DNA of 15,068 nucleotides from JBDTMT01 sp033764095 (GTDB lineage: Bacteria; Desulfobacterota; Binatia; HRBIN30; CADEER01), in assembly GCA_033764095.1 (NCBI GenBank), contig JANRJF010000413.1, forward strand, positions 1-15,068, read 5' to 3'. A program made the position numbers and the translations under genes. Of the stretch, positions 1-8,740 are shown in pieces (within the stretch, counting starts at the first letter, position 1; the number at the start of each line of letters is the position of its first letter). The notes under the pieces were generated by a model, which saw nothing but the letters and a program-made list of their open reading frames with translations, made no database searches and had not been told where the DNA came from.

Positions 1-1451
1 ACATGCTCGGCGCGTACGGCGGCCGCGAGTTCGCGACCCCGAACCTCGACCGGTTCGCAGCGCGCGCGCTGCGCTTCACGCGTCATTACACGGGTTCCCT
101 GCCCTGCATCCCGGCACGCCACGACCTGCTGTGCGGCGCGCTCGACTTCCTGTGGAAGCCGTGGGGCTCGATCGAGCTCTGGGAGGAGCCGATCACCGCG
201 CCGCTGCGCGCCGCCGGCGTGGTGACCCAGCTGATCAGCGACCATCCGCACCTGTTCGAGGTCGGCGGCGAGAACTACCACTGCGACTTCACTGCCTGGG
301 ACTACCAGCGCGGCCACGAGAGCGACGCGTGGAAGACGCGGCCCGATCCGTCCTGGCTCGGCGCGCCGTCGTTTCACCGCGGCCACACGCCCTACGACGA
401 TTCGCGCGGCTGGTTCCGCGGCGAGGCCGACTTCCCCGGTCCGCGCACCATGGCGGCGGCGGCGCGCTGGCTCGACGAGCAGGCCCCGGCGCATCAGCGC
501 TTCCTGCTGTTCGTCGACGAGTTCGACCCGCACGAGCCGTTCGACACGCCGGAGCCCTACGCCTCGCTCTACGATCCGGAGTGGGCAGGCCCGCACCTCA
601 TCTGGCCGCCCTACGTGCGCGGCGCCGTGGCGCGCGGGATGCTCACGCCGCGCCAGGCGCAGCAGCTGCGCGCCTGCTACGGCGCCAAGCTGACGATGAT
701 CGACGCCTGGCTCGGACGGGTGCTCGACGCGCTCGACCGCCGCGGCCTGTGGGAGACGACGGCGGTGATCCTGTGCACCGACCACGGGCACTACCTGGGC
801 GAGAAGGACATCTGGGGCAAGCCGCCGGTGCCGGTGTACGAGCCGCTCGGCCACATTCCATTGCTCATCGCCTGGCCGGGCGTCGCGCCGCGCGCCGTCG
901 AGGCGCTGACCACCAGCGTCGACATCGCCGCGACGCTCGCCGACCTGTTCGGCGTCGGCTTCGCGCAGCGCACGCACGGGCGCTCGCTGCTGCCGCTGAT
1001 CCACGGCGAGCACACCGCGGTACGCGAGGCGGTGCTCTCCGGCGTGTGGGGGCGCGAGGTGCACGTCATCACCCACGACCGCAAGTACGCGCGCGCGCCG
1101 CAGGGCGACAACGCGCCGCTGGCGCTGTGGTCGAACCGCTGGTCCACCATGCCGGTCCACCGCATGCCGCAGCTGCGCCTGCCGTTGCCCGACGCGCGCG
1201 CCGCACTGGTGCGCATGCCGGGCTCCACCGTGCCGGTCATCCGCCAGCCCTACGCGGCCGGTGACCTGCTGCCGTTCTGGGCGTGGGGCGAGTTCAGCGG
1301 CAACCATCTGTACGATCTGCGCGAGGATCCGCAGGAGACGCGCAATCTGGCCGGCGGGACCGGCGAGCGCGACGCGGCCGACGCGCTGCGCGCGGCGCTC
1401 GAGGAGGTCGAGGCGCCGGCTGAGCAGTTCGCGCGCCTCGGCCTGGCGTGA
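1..1451 (+). CDS. Sulfatase family hydrolase, 5'-truncated by the window edge
   Basis: This is a type I sulfatase (alkaline phosphatase superfamily), which hydrolyses sulfate esters through a formylglycine made from an active-site cysteine. The window opens inside the gene. The ATG at 3 falls in the conserved stretch MLGAYGG...TPNLDRFA, which in complete sulfatases follows the metal-binding N-terminal Asp motif, so the true start and that motif lie upstream. Counting from that ATG, the sulfatase signature C-x-P-x-R is intact as CIPAR at residues 35-39. The metal-site region DEFDPHEPF (near residue 170) and TDHGHYLGEKDIWGK (near 260) are present. The C-terminal HLYDLREDPQETRNLA motif is typical of the family. 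Because the catalytic residue is Cys, activation would need a formylglycine-generating enzyme, which is not in this window. The substrate cannot be told. It lies 12 bases upstream of an LLM oxidoreductase gene and is probably co-transcribed with it. Confidence 0.9.
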   Translation, partial: MLGAYGGREFATPNLDRFAARALRFTRHYTGSLPCIPARHDLLCGALDFLWKPWGSIELWEEPITAPLRAAGVVTQLISDHPHLFEVGGENYHCDFTAWDYQRGHESDAWKTRPDPSWLGAPSFHRGHTPYDDSRGWFRGEADFPGPRTMAAAARWLDEQAPAHQRFLLFVDEFDPHEPFDTPEPYASLYDPEWAGPHLIWPPYVRGAVARGMLTPRQAQQLRACYGAKLTMIDAWLGRVLDALDRRGLWETTAVILCTDHGHYLGEKDIWGKPPVPVYEPLGHIPLLIAWPGVAPRAVEALTTSVDIAATLADLFGVGFAQRTHGRSLLPLIHGEHTAVREAVLSGVWGREVHVITHDRKYARAPQGDNAPLALWSNRWSTMPVHRMPQLRLPLPDARAALVRMPGSTVPVIRQPYAAGDLLPFWAWGEFSGNHLYDLREDPQETRNLAGGTGERDAADALRAALEEVEAPAEQFARLGLA

Positions 1452-1463
1452 GAGGGAAGGGCG

Positions 1464-2309
1464 ATGAAGATCGGCGTACCGCTGTTCATGTTGCGGCCGG
1501 AGCAGATGGCCGACGTCGCCGTGCGCGCCGAAGCGCTCGGCTTCGAATCGGTCTGGGTGGCCGAGCACCTGGTGTTCCCGGCGACCATCCGCAGCCGCTA
1601 CCCCTACGCCAAGGAGGGGGTGCCGCCGATCAATCCGGCGACCCCGCTGCTCGATCCGCTGATGGTGCTGATGCAGGTGGCGGCGCGCACCCAACGCATC
1701 CGGCTCGGCACCAACGTCTACGTGCTGCCGCTGCGCCACCCGATCTCGGTGGCGCGCATGGTGACGACGCTCGACGTGCTGTCCGGCGGGCGGGTCAGCT
1801 TCGGCATCGGCGCCGGCTGGCTGGCCGAGGAGTTCGAGGCGGTGGAGCTCGACTTCAATGCCCGCGCCGGCCGTACTCGTGCCGGCGTGCAGGCGCTGCG
1901 CGCGTTGTGGACCGAGGACGAGCCGCGCGTTGCCGGCAAGCACTTCACCTTCGGGCCGGTGAAGTTCGAGCCCAAGCCGGTGCAGCGCCCGCACCCGCCG
2001 ATCCTGGTCGGCGGCGAGAGCGAGGCGGCGCTCAAGCGCGCCGCCGAGATCGGCGACGGCTGGTACGGCGTCGGTCACACGCCGGAGAGCGCCGCCGTGC
2101 AGGTGCGCCGGCTGCGCGAGCTGCGCCAGGCCGCCGGCCGCGCCGAGCTGCCGTTCGACTGCACCGTCAGCCACGGTGGCGGCGAGCTCAGCCGCGACGA
2201 TGTCTCCCGCTACGCCGAGGCCGGCATCGACCGCGTCGTCTCGCTGCCCTGGCGCCGCGCCCGCGAAGCCGACGAGGCGCTCCAACGCCTGGCCGAACGA
2301 GTCCTCTGA
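1464..2309 (+). CDS. LLM class (luciferase-like) flavin/F420-dependent oxidoreductase
   Basis: The 281-residue product is a bacterial luciferase-like TIM barrel. These enzymes use F420 or FMN for hydride transfer or monooxygenation of diverse small molecules. Family hallmarks are the N-terminal MKIGVPLF strand, AEALGFESVWVAEH (about residues 27-40), the strand-helix segment RIRLGTNVYVLPLRHP, the LDVLSGGRVSFGIGAGW motif (about 103-120) and the late PHPPILVGGES segment. The pattern resembles the subfamily of about 280-300 residues usually annotated as probable F420-dependent oxidoreductase, but the cofactor cannot be proved by eye. The ATG is preceded by a purine-rich GAGAGGGAAGGG ribosome-binding region. 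It starts 12 bases after the sulfatase stop, suggesting one transcript. The substrate is unknown. Pairing with a sulfatase could reflect degradation of a sulfated compound, which is only an inference. Confidence 0.88.
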   Translation: MKIGVPLFMLRPEQMADVAVRAEALGFESVWVAEHLVFPATIRSRYPYAKEGVPPINPATPLLDPLMVLMQVAARTQRIRLGTNVYVLPLRHPISVARMVTTLDVLSGGRVSFGIGAGWLAEEFEAVELDFNARAGRTRAGVQALRALWTEDEPRVAGKHFTFGPVKFEPKPVQRPHPPILVGGESEAALKRAAEIGDGWYGVGHTPESAAVQVRRLRELRQAAGRAELPFDCTVSHGGGELSRDDVSRYAEAGIDRVVSLPWRRAREADEALQRLAERVL

Positions 2310-2311
2310 AT

Positions 2312-2388
2312 CCACAGATGAACACAGAGCGCCACAGATGAACACGGAGGCTTCCGTGGACTCTGTGGTTCTCCGTGTTCATCTGTGG
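2312..2388. repeat. Intergenic repeat block: two direct copies plus an inverted copy of CCACAGATGAACAC(A/G)GAG
   Basis: Two direct copies of an 18-base unit lie at 2312-2329 and 2332-2349 and differ at one position (ACACAGAG versus ACACGGAG). A perfect reverse complement of the second copy lies at 2371-2388, so 2332-2349 and 2371-2388 can form an 18-bp stem with a 21-base loop. The loop itself contains related fragments (TCCGTGGACTCTGTGG). The block is clearly less GC-rich than the flanking genes. It begins two bases after the LLM stop codon and ends 17 bases before the dus start, so it occupies nearly the whole intergenic gap. I know of similar-looking CACAGATGAACAC repeats as dispersed intergenic elements in environmental bacterial genomes. 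Here it could act as a terminator-like or mRNA-processing hairpin, but there is no T-run. Confidence 0.85.
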
Positions 2389-2405
2389 TTAAGCTTTGGA
2401 ATTCG

Positions 2406-3431
2406 ATGACGCTCCGCATTGGCAACGTTGAGCTCGCGCACCCGGTCATGTCGGCGCCGATTGCCGGCTTCACCGACCGCATCTTTCGCGACATCGTGCG
2501 CGATTTCGGCGGCTGCGGGCTGATCTACACCGAGATGGTGTCGGCCGGCGGCTGGATCGGCGGCAGCATGCCGCCCGACCGGCTGGACGGCGTCACCGAC
2601 GAGGCCCGACCGCTGGGCGTGCAGCTGTGGGATCGCGAAGCGGCGCCGTTGGAAGAGGCGGCGCGGCGGCTGGTCGACCTCGGCATCACGGTCATCGACC
2701 TTAACTTCGGTTGTCCCAAGAAGCGCATCATGGGCAAGTGTGGCGCCGGCGCGACGCTGCTGCGCGACCCGGCGACGGTCGGGCGGCTGGTGGCGGCGAC
2801 CAAGCGCGGCGCCGGCAACGTGCCGGTGACCGCCAAGATCCGCCTCGGGCCATCGATTGCCGCCCGCACGGCGCCGGCGGTGGCGCGCAGCGCCGCGGAG
2901 AATGGGGCGGCGGCGGTGACCGTGCACGGCCGCACCGCCGACGACAGTTACGGCGTGCCGTGCGACCGCGCCATGATCCGCGAGGTGGTCGAGGCGGTGT
3001 CGGTGCCGGTGATCGCCAACGGCGACATCCACGACGCCGCCTCGGCGCTGACCACCCTGCGCGAGACCGGTGCCGCCGGCGTCATGGTGGCGCGCGGCGC
3101 GCTCACCCGGCCGTGGGTGTTCCGCGAGATTGCCGCGGCGCTGCGCGGCGAGCCGGTGCCGGCGGCGCCGACGCATAGCGAGCAACGCGCCCTGCTGTTG
3201 CGCCATCACGCCGCCATGGTCGAGCGCGAGGGCGAGCGCTGGGGCACGGTGGTGATGCGCAAGTTCGCCGTGCGCTACCTCACCGGCATTCCCGGGGCGC
3301 GCGCCTTCCGCGACCAGATCACCCGCGCCGAGACGGCGGCGCAGTTCCGCGAAACGGTCGACCGCATGTTCCCCGAGGCCGGCTTCAGCGTCGCCCCGGG
3401 CGCCGTGGCGGAAGACGCCGCCTGCGCCTGA
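2406..3431 (+). CDS. tRNA-dihydrouridine synthase (Dus family)
   Basis: The 341-residue product is an FMN-dependent enzyme that reduces uridine to 5,6-dihydrouridine in tRNA using NADPH. Numbering from the ATG at 2406, the FMN-site start PVMSAPIAGFTDRIFR is at about 13-28 and EMVSAGG at about 43-49. The catalytic-cysteine motif NFGCP puts the likely proton donor at Cys103, followed by the KCGAGATLLRDP loop. Other conserved pieces are the flavin-contacting VTAKIRLG (Lys144), VHGRT (His174), PVIANGDI (201-208) and GVMVARGALTRPWVF (225-239). Length and motifs are normal for a bacterial Dus of the DusB/DusC type, but I cannot assign the subtype or target uridine. An in-frame GTG at 2385 lies inside the intergenic repeat and would add only MVKLWNS. 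The ATG at 2406, just before the conserved domain and with a weak GGAA four bases upstream, is the better start. Confidence 0.93.
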   Translation: MTLRIGNVELAHPVMSAPIAGFTDRIFRDIVRDFGGCGLIYTEMVSAGGWIGGSMPPDRLDGVTDEARPLGVQLWDREAAPLEEAARRLVDLGITVIDLNFGCPKKRIMGKCGAGATLLRDPATVGRLVAATKRGAGNVPVTAKIRLGPSIAARTAPAVARSAAENGAAAVTVHGRTADDSYGVPCDRAMIREVVEAVSVPVIANGDIHDAASALTTLRETGAAGVMVARGALTRPWVFREIAAALRGEPVPAAPTHSEQRALLLRHHAAMVEREGERWGTVVMRKFAVRYLTGIPGARAFRDQITRAETAAQFRETVDRMFPEAGFSVAPGAVAEDAACA

Positions 3432-3504
3432 CCGCCGGGCGGGGGCTGTGCCGGCTGCTATGCGCCGGTCGGCAAAAAACGCTCGCTCGCCCGGGACTCT
3501 GGCC

Positions 3505-3510
3505 TATAAT
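3505..3510 (+). promoter_or_regulatory. Candidate -10 box (TATAAT) upstream of the histidine kinase gene
   Basis: A perfect TATAAT occurs at 3505-3510 in an otherwise very GC-rich gap, 42 bases before the preferred kinase start. It sits between an inverted hexamer pair, CGCTCG at 3480-3485 and CGAGCG at 3516-3521, which could be an operator. At a 17-base spacing the -35 hexamer would be CTCGCT, only 2 of 6 matches to TTGACA, so the promoter is either activator-dependent or not real. A separate promoter here would uncouple the kinase from dus. Confidence 0.4.
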
Positions 3511-3551
3511 CCGGCGCGAGCGGCGGCAGCCCGTGGCCGCCGTTGGTGGGC

Positions 3552-6074
<2,523 letters not shown>

Positions 6075-6077
6075 GCG

Positions 6078-6143
6078 CAGCGATCAGCTGTCAGCTCTCA
6101 GCCCTCAGCTTTGAGGCTGCTGAAGGCTGATCGCTGACAGCTG
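6078..6143. repeat. Nested inverted repeat between convergent genes (candidate bidirectional terminator)
   Basis: Two overlapping perfect 11-bp inverted pairs occupy the gap between the kinase stop and the convergent LLM oxidoreductase stop. CAGCGATCAGC (6078-6088) pairs with GCTGATCGCTG (6126-6136), and CAGCTGTCAGC (6085-6095) pairs with GCTGACAGCTG (6133-6143). The two pairs are staggered by seven bases on both sides, so they are alternative rather than coaxial stems. The interior repeats the same words (CTCAGC, CCTCAGC, GGCTGCTGAAGGCTG). The convergent location suggests transcription termination, but no T-run follows on either strand. The wordy AGCTGATCGCTGACAGCTG composition suggests a dispersed repeat family. 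Confidence 0.75.
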
Positions 6144-6145
6144 TC

Positions 6146-7141
6146 TCACGGCGCCACGTCCTTCAGCAGCTGATCGGTGATCTCCGCCGGCATGCCGGTG
6201 GGCAGGTTGATCAGCGCCGTGCCGACGCCGTTGCGGTGCCAGTCCTGCAGGCGCTCGCGACAGTAGGCGGCGGGGCCGCAGATGGCGATCGCGTCGATGA
6301 GGTCGTCGCTCACCGCCGCGGTCGCCTCGCGGCGCTTGCCGCTGTTGTAGAGGTCGCGCACCAGGTCGGCGTTCTCCTGGAAGCCGTAGCGGCAGAACAT
6401 GGCGTGGTAATACGTCCCCATGCCGCCGATGTAGAACGACACCATCGGCTTGATCAGCGAGCGCGCCATGGCGGCGTCGTCCATCGGCACGACGCCGACG
6501 AACGGCGCCAGCTCGATGGCCGATCGATCGCGGCCGGCGGCGCGCGCTCCCTTGGCGATCAGGTCGAGGCCGTCCTGGAGGTGCTGGTACGGCCAGAAGG
6601 TCGGCAGCCAGCCGTCGGCCATCGCGCCGATGCTCTCGATCGCCTTGTCCTGCAGCGAGGCGACGTAGATCGGGATGTTCGTCCGCCGCGGCGTCATCTC
6701 CAGCTTGAAATGCCGCGCGTCGAACAGCGTGGTGAGGTCCGGCGTCAGCCGCTGCCCGGCCCACAGCGCGCGCAGGATGCGGATGGTGTCGCGTAGGCGC
6801 GTCAATGGCTTGACGTAGGGCACGCCGTGGAAGTTCTCGATCACCAGTTTGCCGCTGGTGCCGAGGCCGATGATGGCGCGCCCCTCGGAGATCTCGTCGA
6901 GCGTCGCGGCGCTCATCGCCAGCAGGCCGGGCGAGCGGCTGTAGACGTTGGCGATGCCGGTGGCGAGCTTCAGCGTCTTGGTCTGCAGCGCCAGCTCGGT
7001 GAGCAGTTGGAACTGCTCGTACGCCCACGCCTCGGGGATCCAGATCGAGTCGTAGCCGAGCGCCTCGGCGTGCTGCGCCGAGTGGATGACGGCTTTGCGG
7101 TCGTAGTTCTTCCAGAACGCGACGATTCCAAGCTTGAGCAT
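6146..7141 (-). CDS. LLM class (luciferase-like) flavin/F420-dependent oxidoreductase, second copy type
   Basis: The 331-residue product is a second luciferase-like TIM-barrel oxidoreductase, only distantly similar to the one at 1464-2309. It starts MLKLGIVAFWKNYD. It carries AEALGYDSIWIPEAW (25-39), the strand KLATGIANVYSRSPG (58-72), the LDEISEGRAIIGLGTSG motif (81-97) and the mid-protein RLRDTIRILRALWAGQ helix typical of F420-dependent LLM enzymes. The segment IPIYVASLQDKAIESIGAMADGW matches the conserved late-barrel phosphate-binding region of the family. The cofactor is F420 or FMN and the substrate is unknown. The ATG at 7141 opens directly into the first conserved strand. An upstream extension to 7288 is low-complexity Arg/Ala sequence that would overlap the divergent gene and is rejected. 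It is convergent with the kinase and divergent from the GH84 gene. Confidence 0.88.
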   Translation of the reverse strand: MLKLGIVAFWKNYDRKAVIHSAQHAEALGYDSIWIPEAWAYEQFQLLTELALQTKTLKLATGIANVYSRSPGLLAMSAATLDEISEGRAIIGLGTSGKLVIENFHGVPYVKPLTRLRDTIRILRALWAGQRLTPDLTTLFDARHFKLEMTPRRTNIPIYVASLQDKAIESIGAMADGWLPTFWPYQHLQDGLDLIAKGARAAGRDRSAIELAPFVGVVPMDDAAMARSLIKPMVSFYIGGMGTYYHAMFCRYGFQENADLVRDLYNSGKRREATAAVSDDLIDAIAICGPAAYCRERLQDWHRNGVGTALINLPTGMPAEITDQLLKDVAP

Positions 7142-7167
7142 GACCGGAGCGCGTAGCGCGTTTCCAC

Positions 7168-7213
7168 GTCGGTTGGTAGCGCGGCCCTCCGCCGCCGCCG
7201 GCCGGGTCGGTTG
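7168..7213. repeat. Partial TAGCGCGGCCCTCCG repeat flanked by 8-bp direct repeats
   Basis: The 16-base core GTAGCGCGGCCCTCCG at 7176-7191 is identical to the left arm of the hairpin at 8684-8699 and matches 13 of the first 14 bases of the arm after purC. Here the complementary right arm is missing, and only a GCC-rich tail follows. The core is bracketed by an 8-base direct repeat GTCGGTTG at 7168-7175 and 7206-7213. That could be a target-site duplication around a decayed 30-base mobile repeat, or paired operator half-sites in this divergent promoter region. A TTGACA hexamer at 7211-7216 overlaps the second direct repeat and could be a -35 element, with no good -10 box after it. Confidence 0.6.
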
Positions 7214-7247
7214 ACAGGTGTGCGAGCGGCGACGAATCTGCCGCGCC

Positions 7248-8687
7248 GTGCCGACATCGACCTCTCCCTTCGCCCATCGCGGCCTCATCGAGGGCTTCTA
7301 CGGCCCGCCCTACAGCCACGCCGACCGCCTCTGGTTGCTCGACAAGCTGGGCGCCTGGGGCATGAACCGTTACGTCTACGCGCCGAAGGACGATCCGCTG
7401 CACCGCGAGCAGTGGCGCACGCCCTACGACGCGGCGGCGCTGCGCGAGTTCGGCGCGCTGGTCGCGCACGGTGCCGCGGTGGGGGTCGAGGTCGGCTTCG
7501 CCATCTCGCCCGGCCTGACCATCGAGTACGGCAACGCCGACGACGTACAAGCGCTGCAGGCGAAGTTCCGCGCCTTCGCGGCGCTCGGCGCGCGCTTCTT
7601 CTCGCTGGCGCTCGACGACGTGCCGACGACGCTGCTGCACCATGCCGACCAGCAGCGCTTCGGCTGCCTGGCGGCGGCGCACGTGCACCTGACACACGCC
7701 GTCGCCGCGGCGCTTGGCGACGCGACGCTGTGGATGGTCCCCACCGACTACATCGGCGCCGCGCCGACCGACTACCTGGAGCAGCTCGGCGCCGAGCTCG
7801 ACCCGGCGATCGAGGTCGGCTGGACCGGCCGCACGGTCGTCAGCCCCACCATCACCGCGGCCGAGGCGGCGCGGCGCGCCGCGACGCTGCGCCGCAAGCT
7901 GCTGCTGTGGGACAACGTGCCGGTGGCCGACGGACCGATGCGGCCGATGCTCCACCTCGGCCCGTTCACCGGCCGCGATGCGGAGCTGGCCGCGCACGCC
8001 AGCGGCGTCATCTTGAATCCGATGGTGCAGGCGCACGCCTCGGGGGTGGCGCTGCACACGGCGGCCGCCTATCTGCGCGACCCGCGCGCCTACGATGCCG
8101 ACGCCGCCTGGCAGGCCGCGGTGACCGAGCTCGGTGCCGGTGCGCCGGACGCCTTCGCCCTGTTCGCCGCCGCGCACCGCTTCTCGCCGTCGTTGCCGGA
8201 TGACCGCGACCGCGAGCTGGAGGCCGCCTTCGCGGTCGTGCGCGCCAGCCTGGACGCCGGCGCCGACGCGAGCGCCGGGCTGGCTGCGTTTCAGGCCGCG
8301 CTGATGCCGCGCCTGCAGGCGGCCGAGACGCTGCGCGCCGGGCTGGCCGACCGCGCGCTGCTGGCCGAGATCGAAGCCTGGCTGACCGCGCATCGCGCCG
8401 AGACCGAGCGCATGCAGGCGGCCGCCGAGCTGCTCGACATGCTCGGCGCCGACGTCAACCCGATGCAGCGCGTCTTCGCCTTCTTCCGCCTCGAGGGCAT
8501 GCTCACCCGCATCGCGACGCCCTCGGTGGCCAGCTATGGACCGCGCCGCGTGCTCTATCCGCAGCTCGGCTCGATGCGCGACGACGGCGCTTCGTTCGGC
8601 GACGACCCGTGCCTGTTCGTCGACCGCTGCCTCGCGGACGAGGTCGTGCGCTATGCCGAGCGCCTCGCGCTGGAACGGCTCAAGTAG
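7248..8687 (+). CDS. GH84 family beta-N-acetylglucosaminidase (O-GlcNAcase-like)
   Basis: A glycoside hydrolase family 84 enzyme, which removes beta-linked N-acetylglucosamine by substrate-assisted catalysis. From the GTG at 7248 the product is 479 residues. The barrel begins at once with FAHRGLIEGFYGPPYSH, then MNRYVYAPKDDP with the conserved Lys, and WRTPYDAAALREF. The catalytic Asp pair is in LDDVP (Asp123-Asp124), and the substrate-pocket motif LLLWDNVPVADGPMRP follows. The C-terminal part is predominantly helical (Ala/Glu/Leu-rich), as in other family members. There is no signal peptide, so the enzyme should act in the cytoplasm. GTG at 7218 would add MCERRRICRA; neither start has a clear ribosome-binding site. 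No other amino-sugar genes are nearby. The TAG stop codon (8685-8687) lies inside the left arm of a 25-bp hairpin. Family assignment is firm; the natural substrate is unknown. Confidence 0.9.
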   Translation: MPTSTSPFAHRGLIEGFYGPPYSHADRLWLLDKLGAWGMNRYVYAPKDDPLHREQWRTPYDAAALREFGALVAHGAAVGVEVGFAISPGLTIEYGNADDVQALQAKFRAFAALGARFFSLALDDVPTTLLHHADQQRFGCLAAAHVHLTHAVAAALGDATLWMVPTDYIGAAPTDYLEQLGAELDPAIEVGWTGRTVVSPTITAAEAARRAATLRRKLLLWDNVPVADGPMRPMLHLGPFTGRDAELAAHASGVILNPMVQAHASGVALHTAAAYLRDPRAYDADAAWQAAVTELGAGAPDAFALFAAAHRFSPSLPDDRDRELEAAFAVVRASLDAGADASAGLAAFQAALMPRLQAAETLRAGLADRALLAEIEAWLTAHRAETERMQAAAELLDMLGADVNPMQRVFAFFRLEGMLTRIATPSVASYGPRRVLYPQLGSMRDDGASFGDDPCLFVDRCLADEVVRYAERLALERLK

Positions 8688-8739
8688 CGCGGCCCTCCGT
8701 GGCCGTCTGGGAAGCGGCCACGGAGGGCCGCGCTACTTG
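8681..8739. repeat. 25-bp perfect inverted repeat between convergent genes (TAGCGCGGCCCTCCG family)
   Basis: The arms 8681-8705 and 8715-8739 are perfect reverse complements over 25 bp, with a 9-base loop (TCTGGGAAG). The arm contains GTAGCGCGGCCCTCCG, also seen at 7176-7191 and, with changes, at 14976-14990 and 15018-15032. The hairpin covers the last codon and stop codon of the GH84 gene and ends one base before the stop codon of the convergent aldo/keto reductase, so it fills the whole junction. Such a strong stem could stop both transcripts or protect their 3' ends, although neither strand has a T-run. Confidence 0.88.
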
Positions 8740-8740
8740 C

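Noticed and set aside
2312..2388. CRISPR array
   Set aside because: Only two direct copies, almost no spacer between them, and a third copy inverted; no cas genes nearby.
3449..3478. GC-rich hairpin followed by AAAAAA after dus, as an intrinsic terminator
   Set aside because: The homopolymer is A rather than T on the transcribed strand's RNA, and in the opposite direction the T-run would precede the stem; it is not a standard terminator in either orientation.
7142..7288. N-terminal extension of the second LLM oxidoreductase
   Set aside because: The added residues are Arg/Ala-rich without LLM similarity and would overlap the divergent GH84 gene and the intergenic repeat.
6105..8393. 762-residue minus-strand open frame spanning the LLM oxidoreductase and part of the GH84 gene
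   Set aside because: It is out of frame with the real LLM gene and antisense to the GH84 gene; composition is low-complexity Arg/Ala/Gly.
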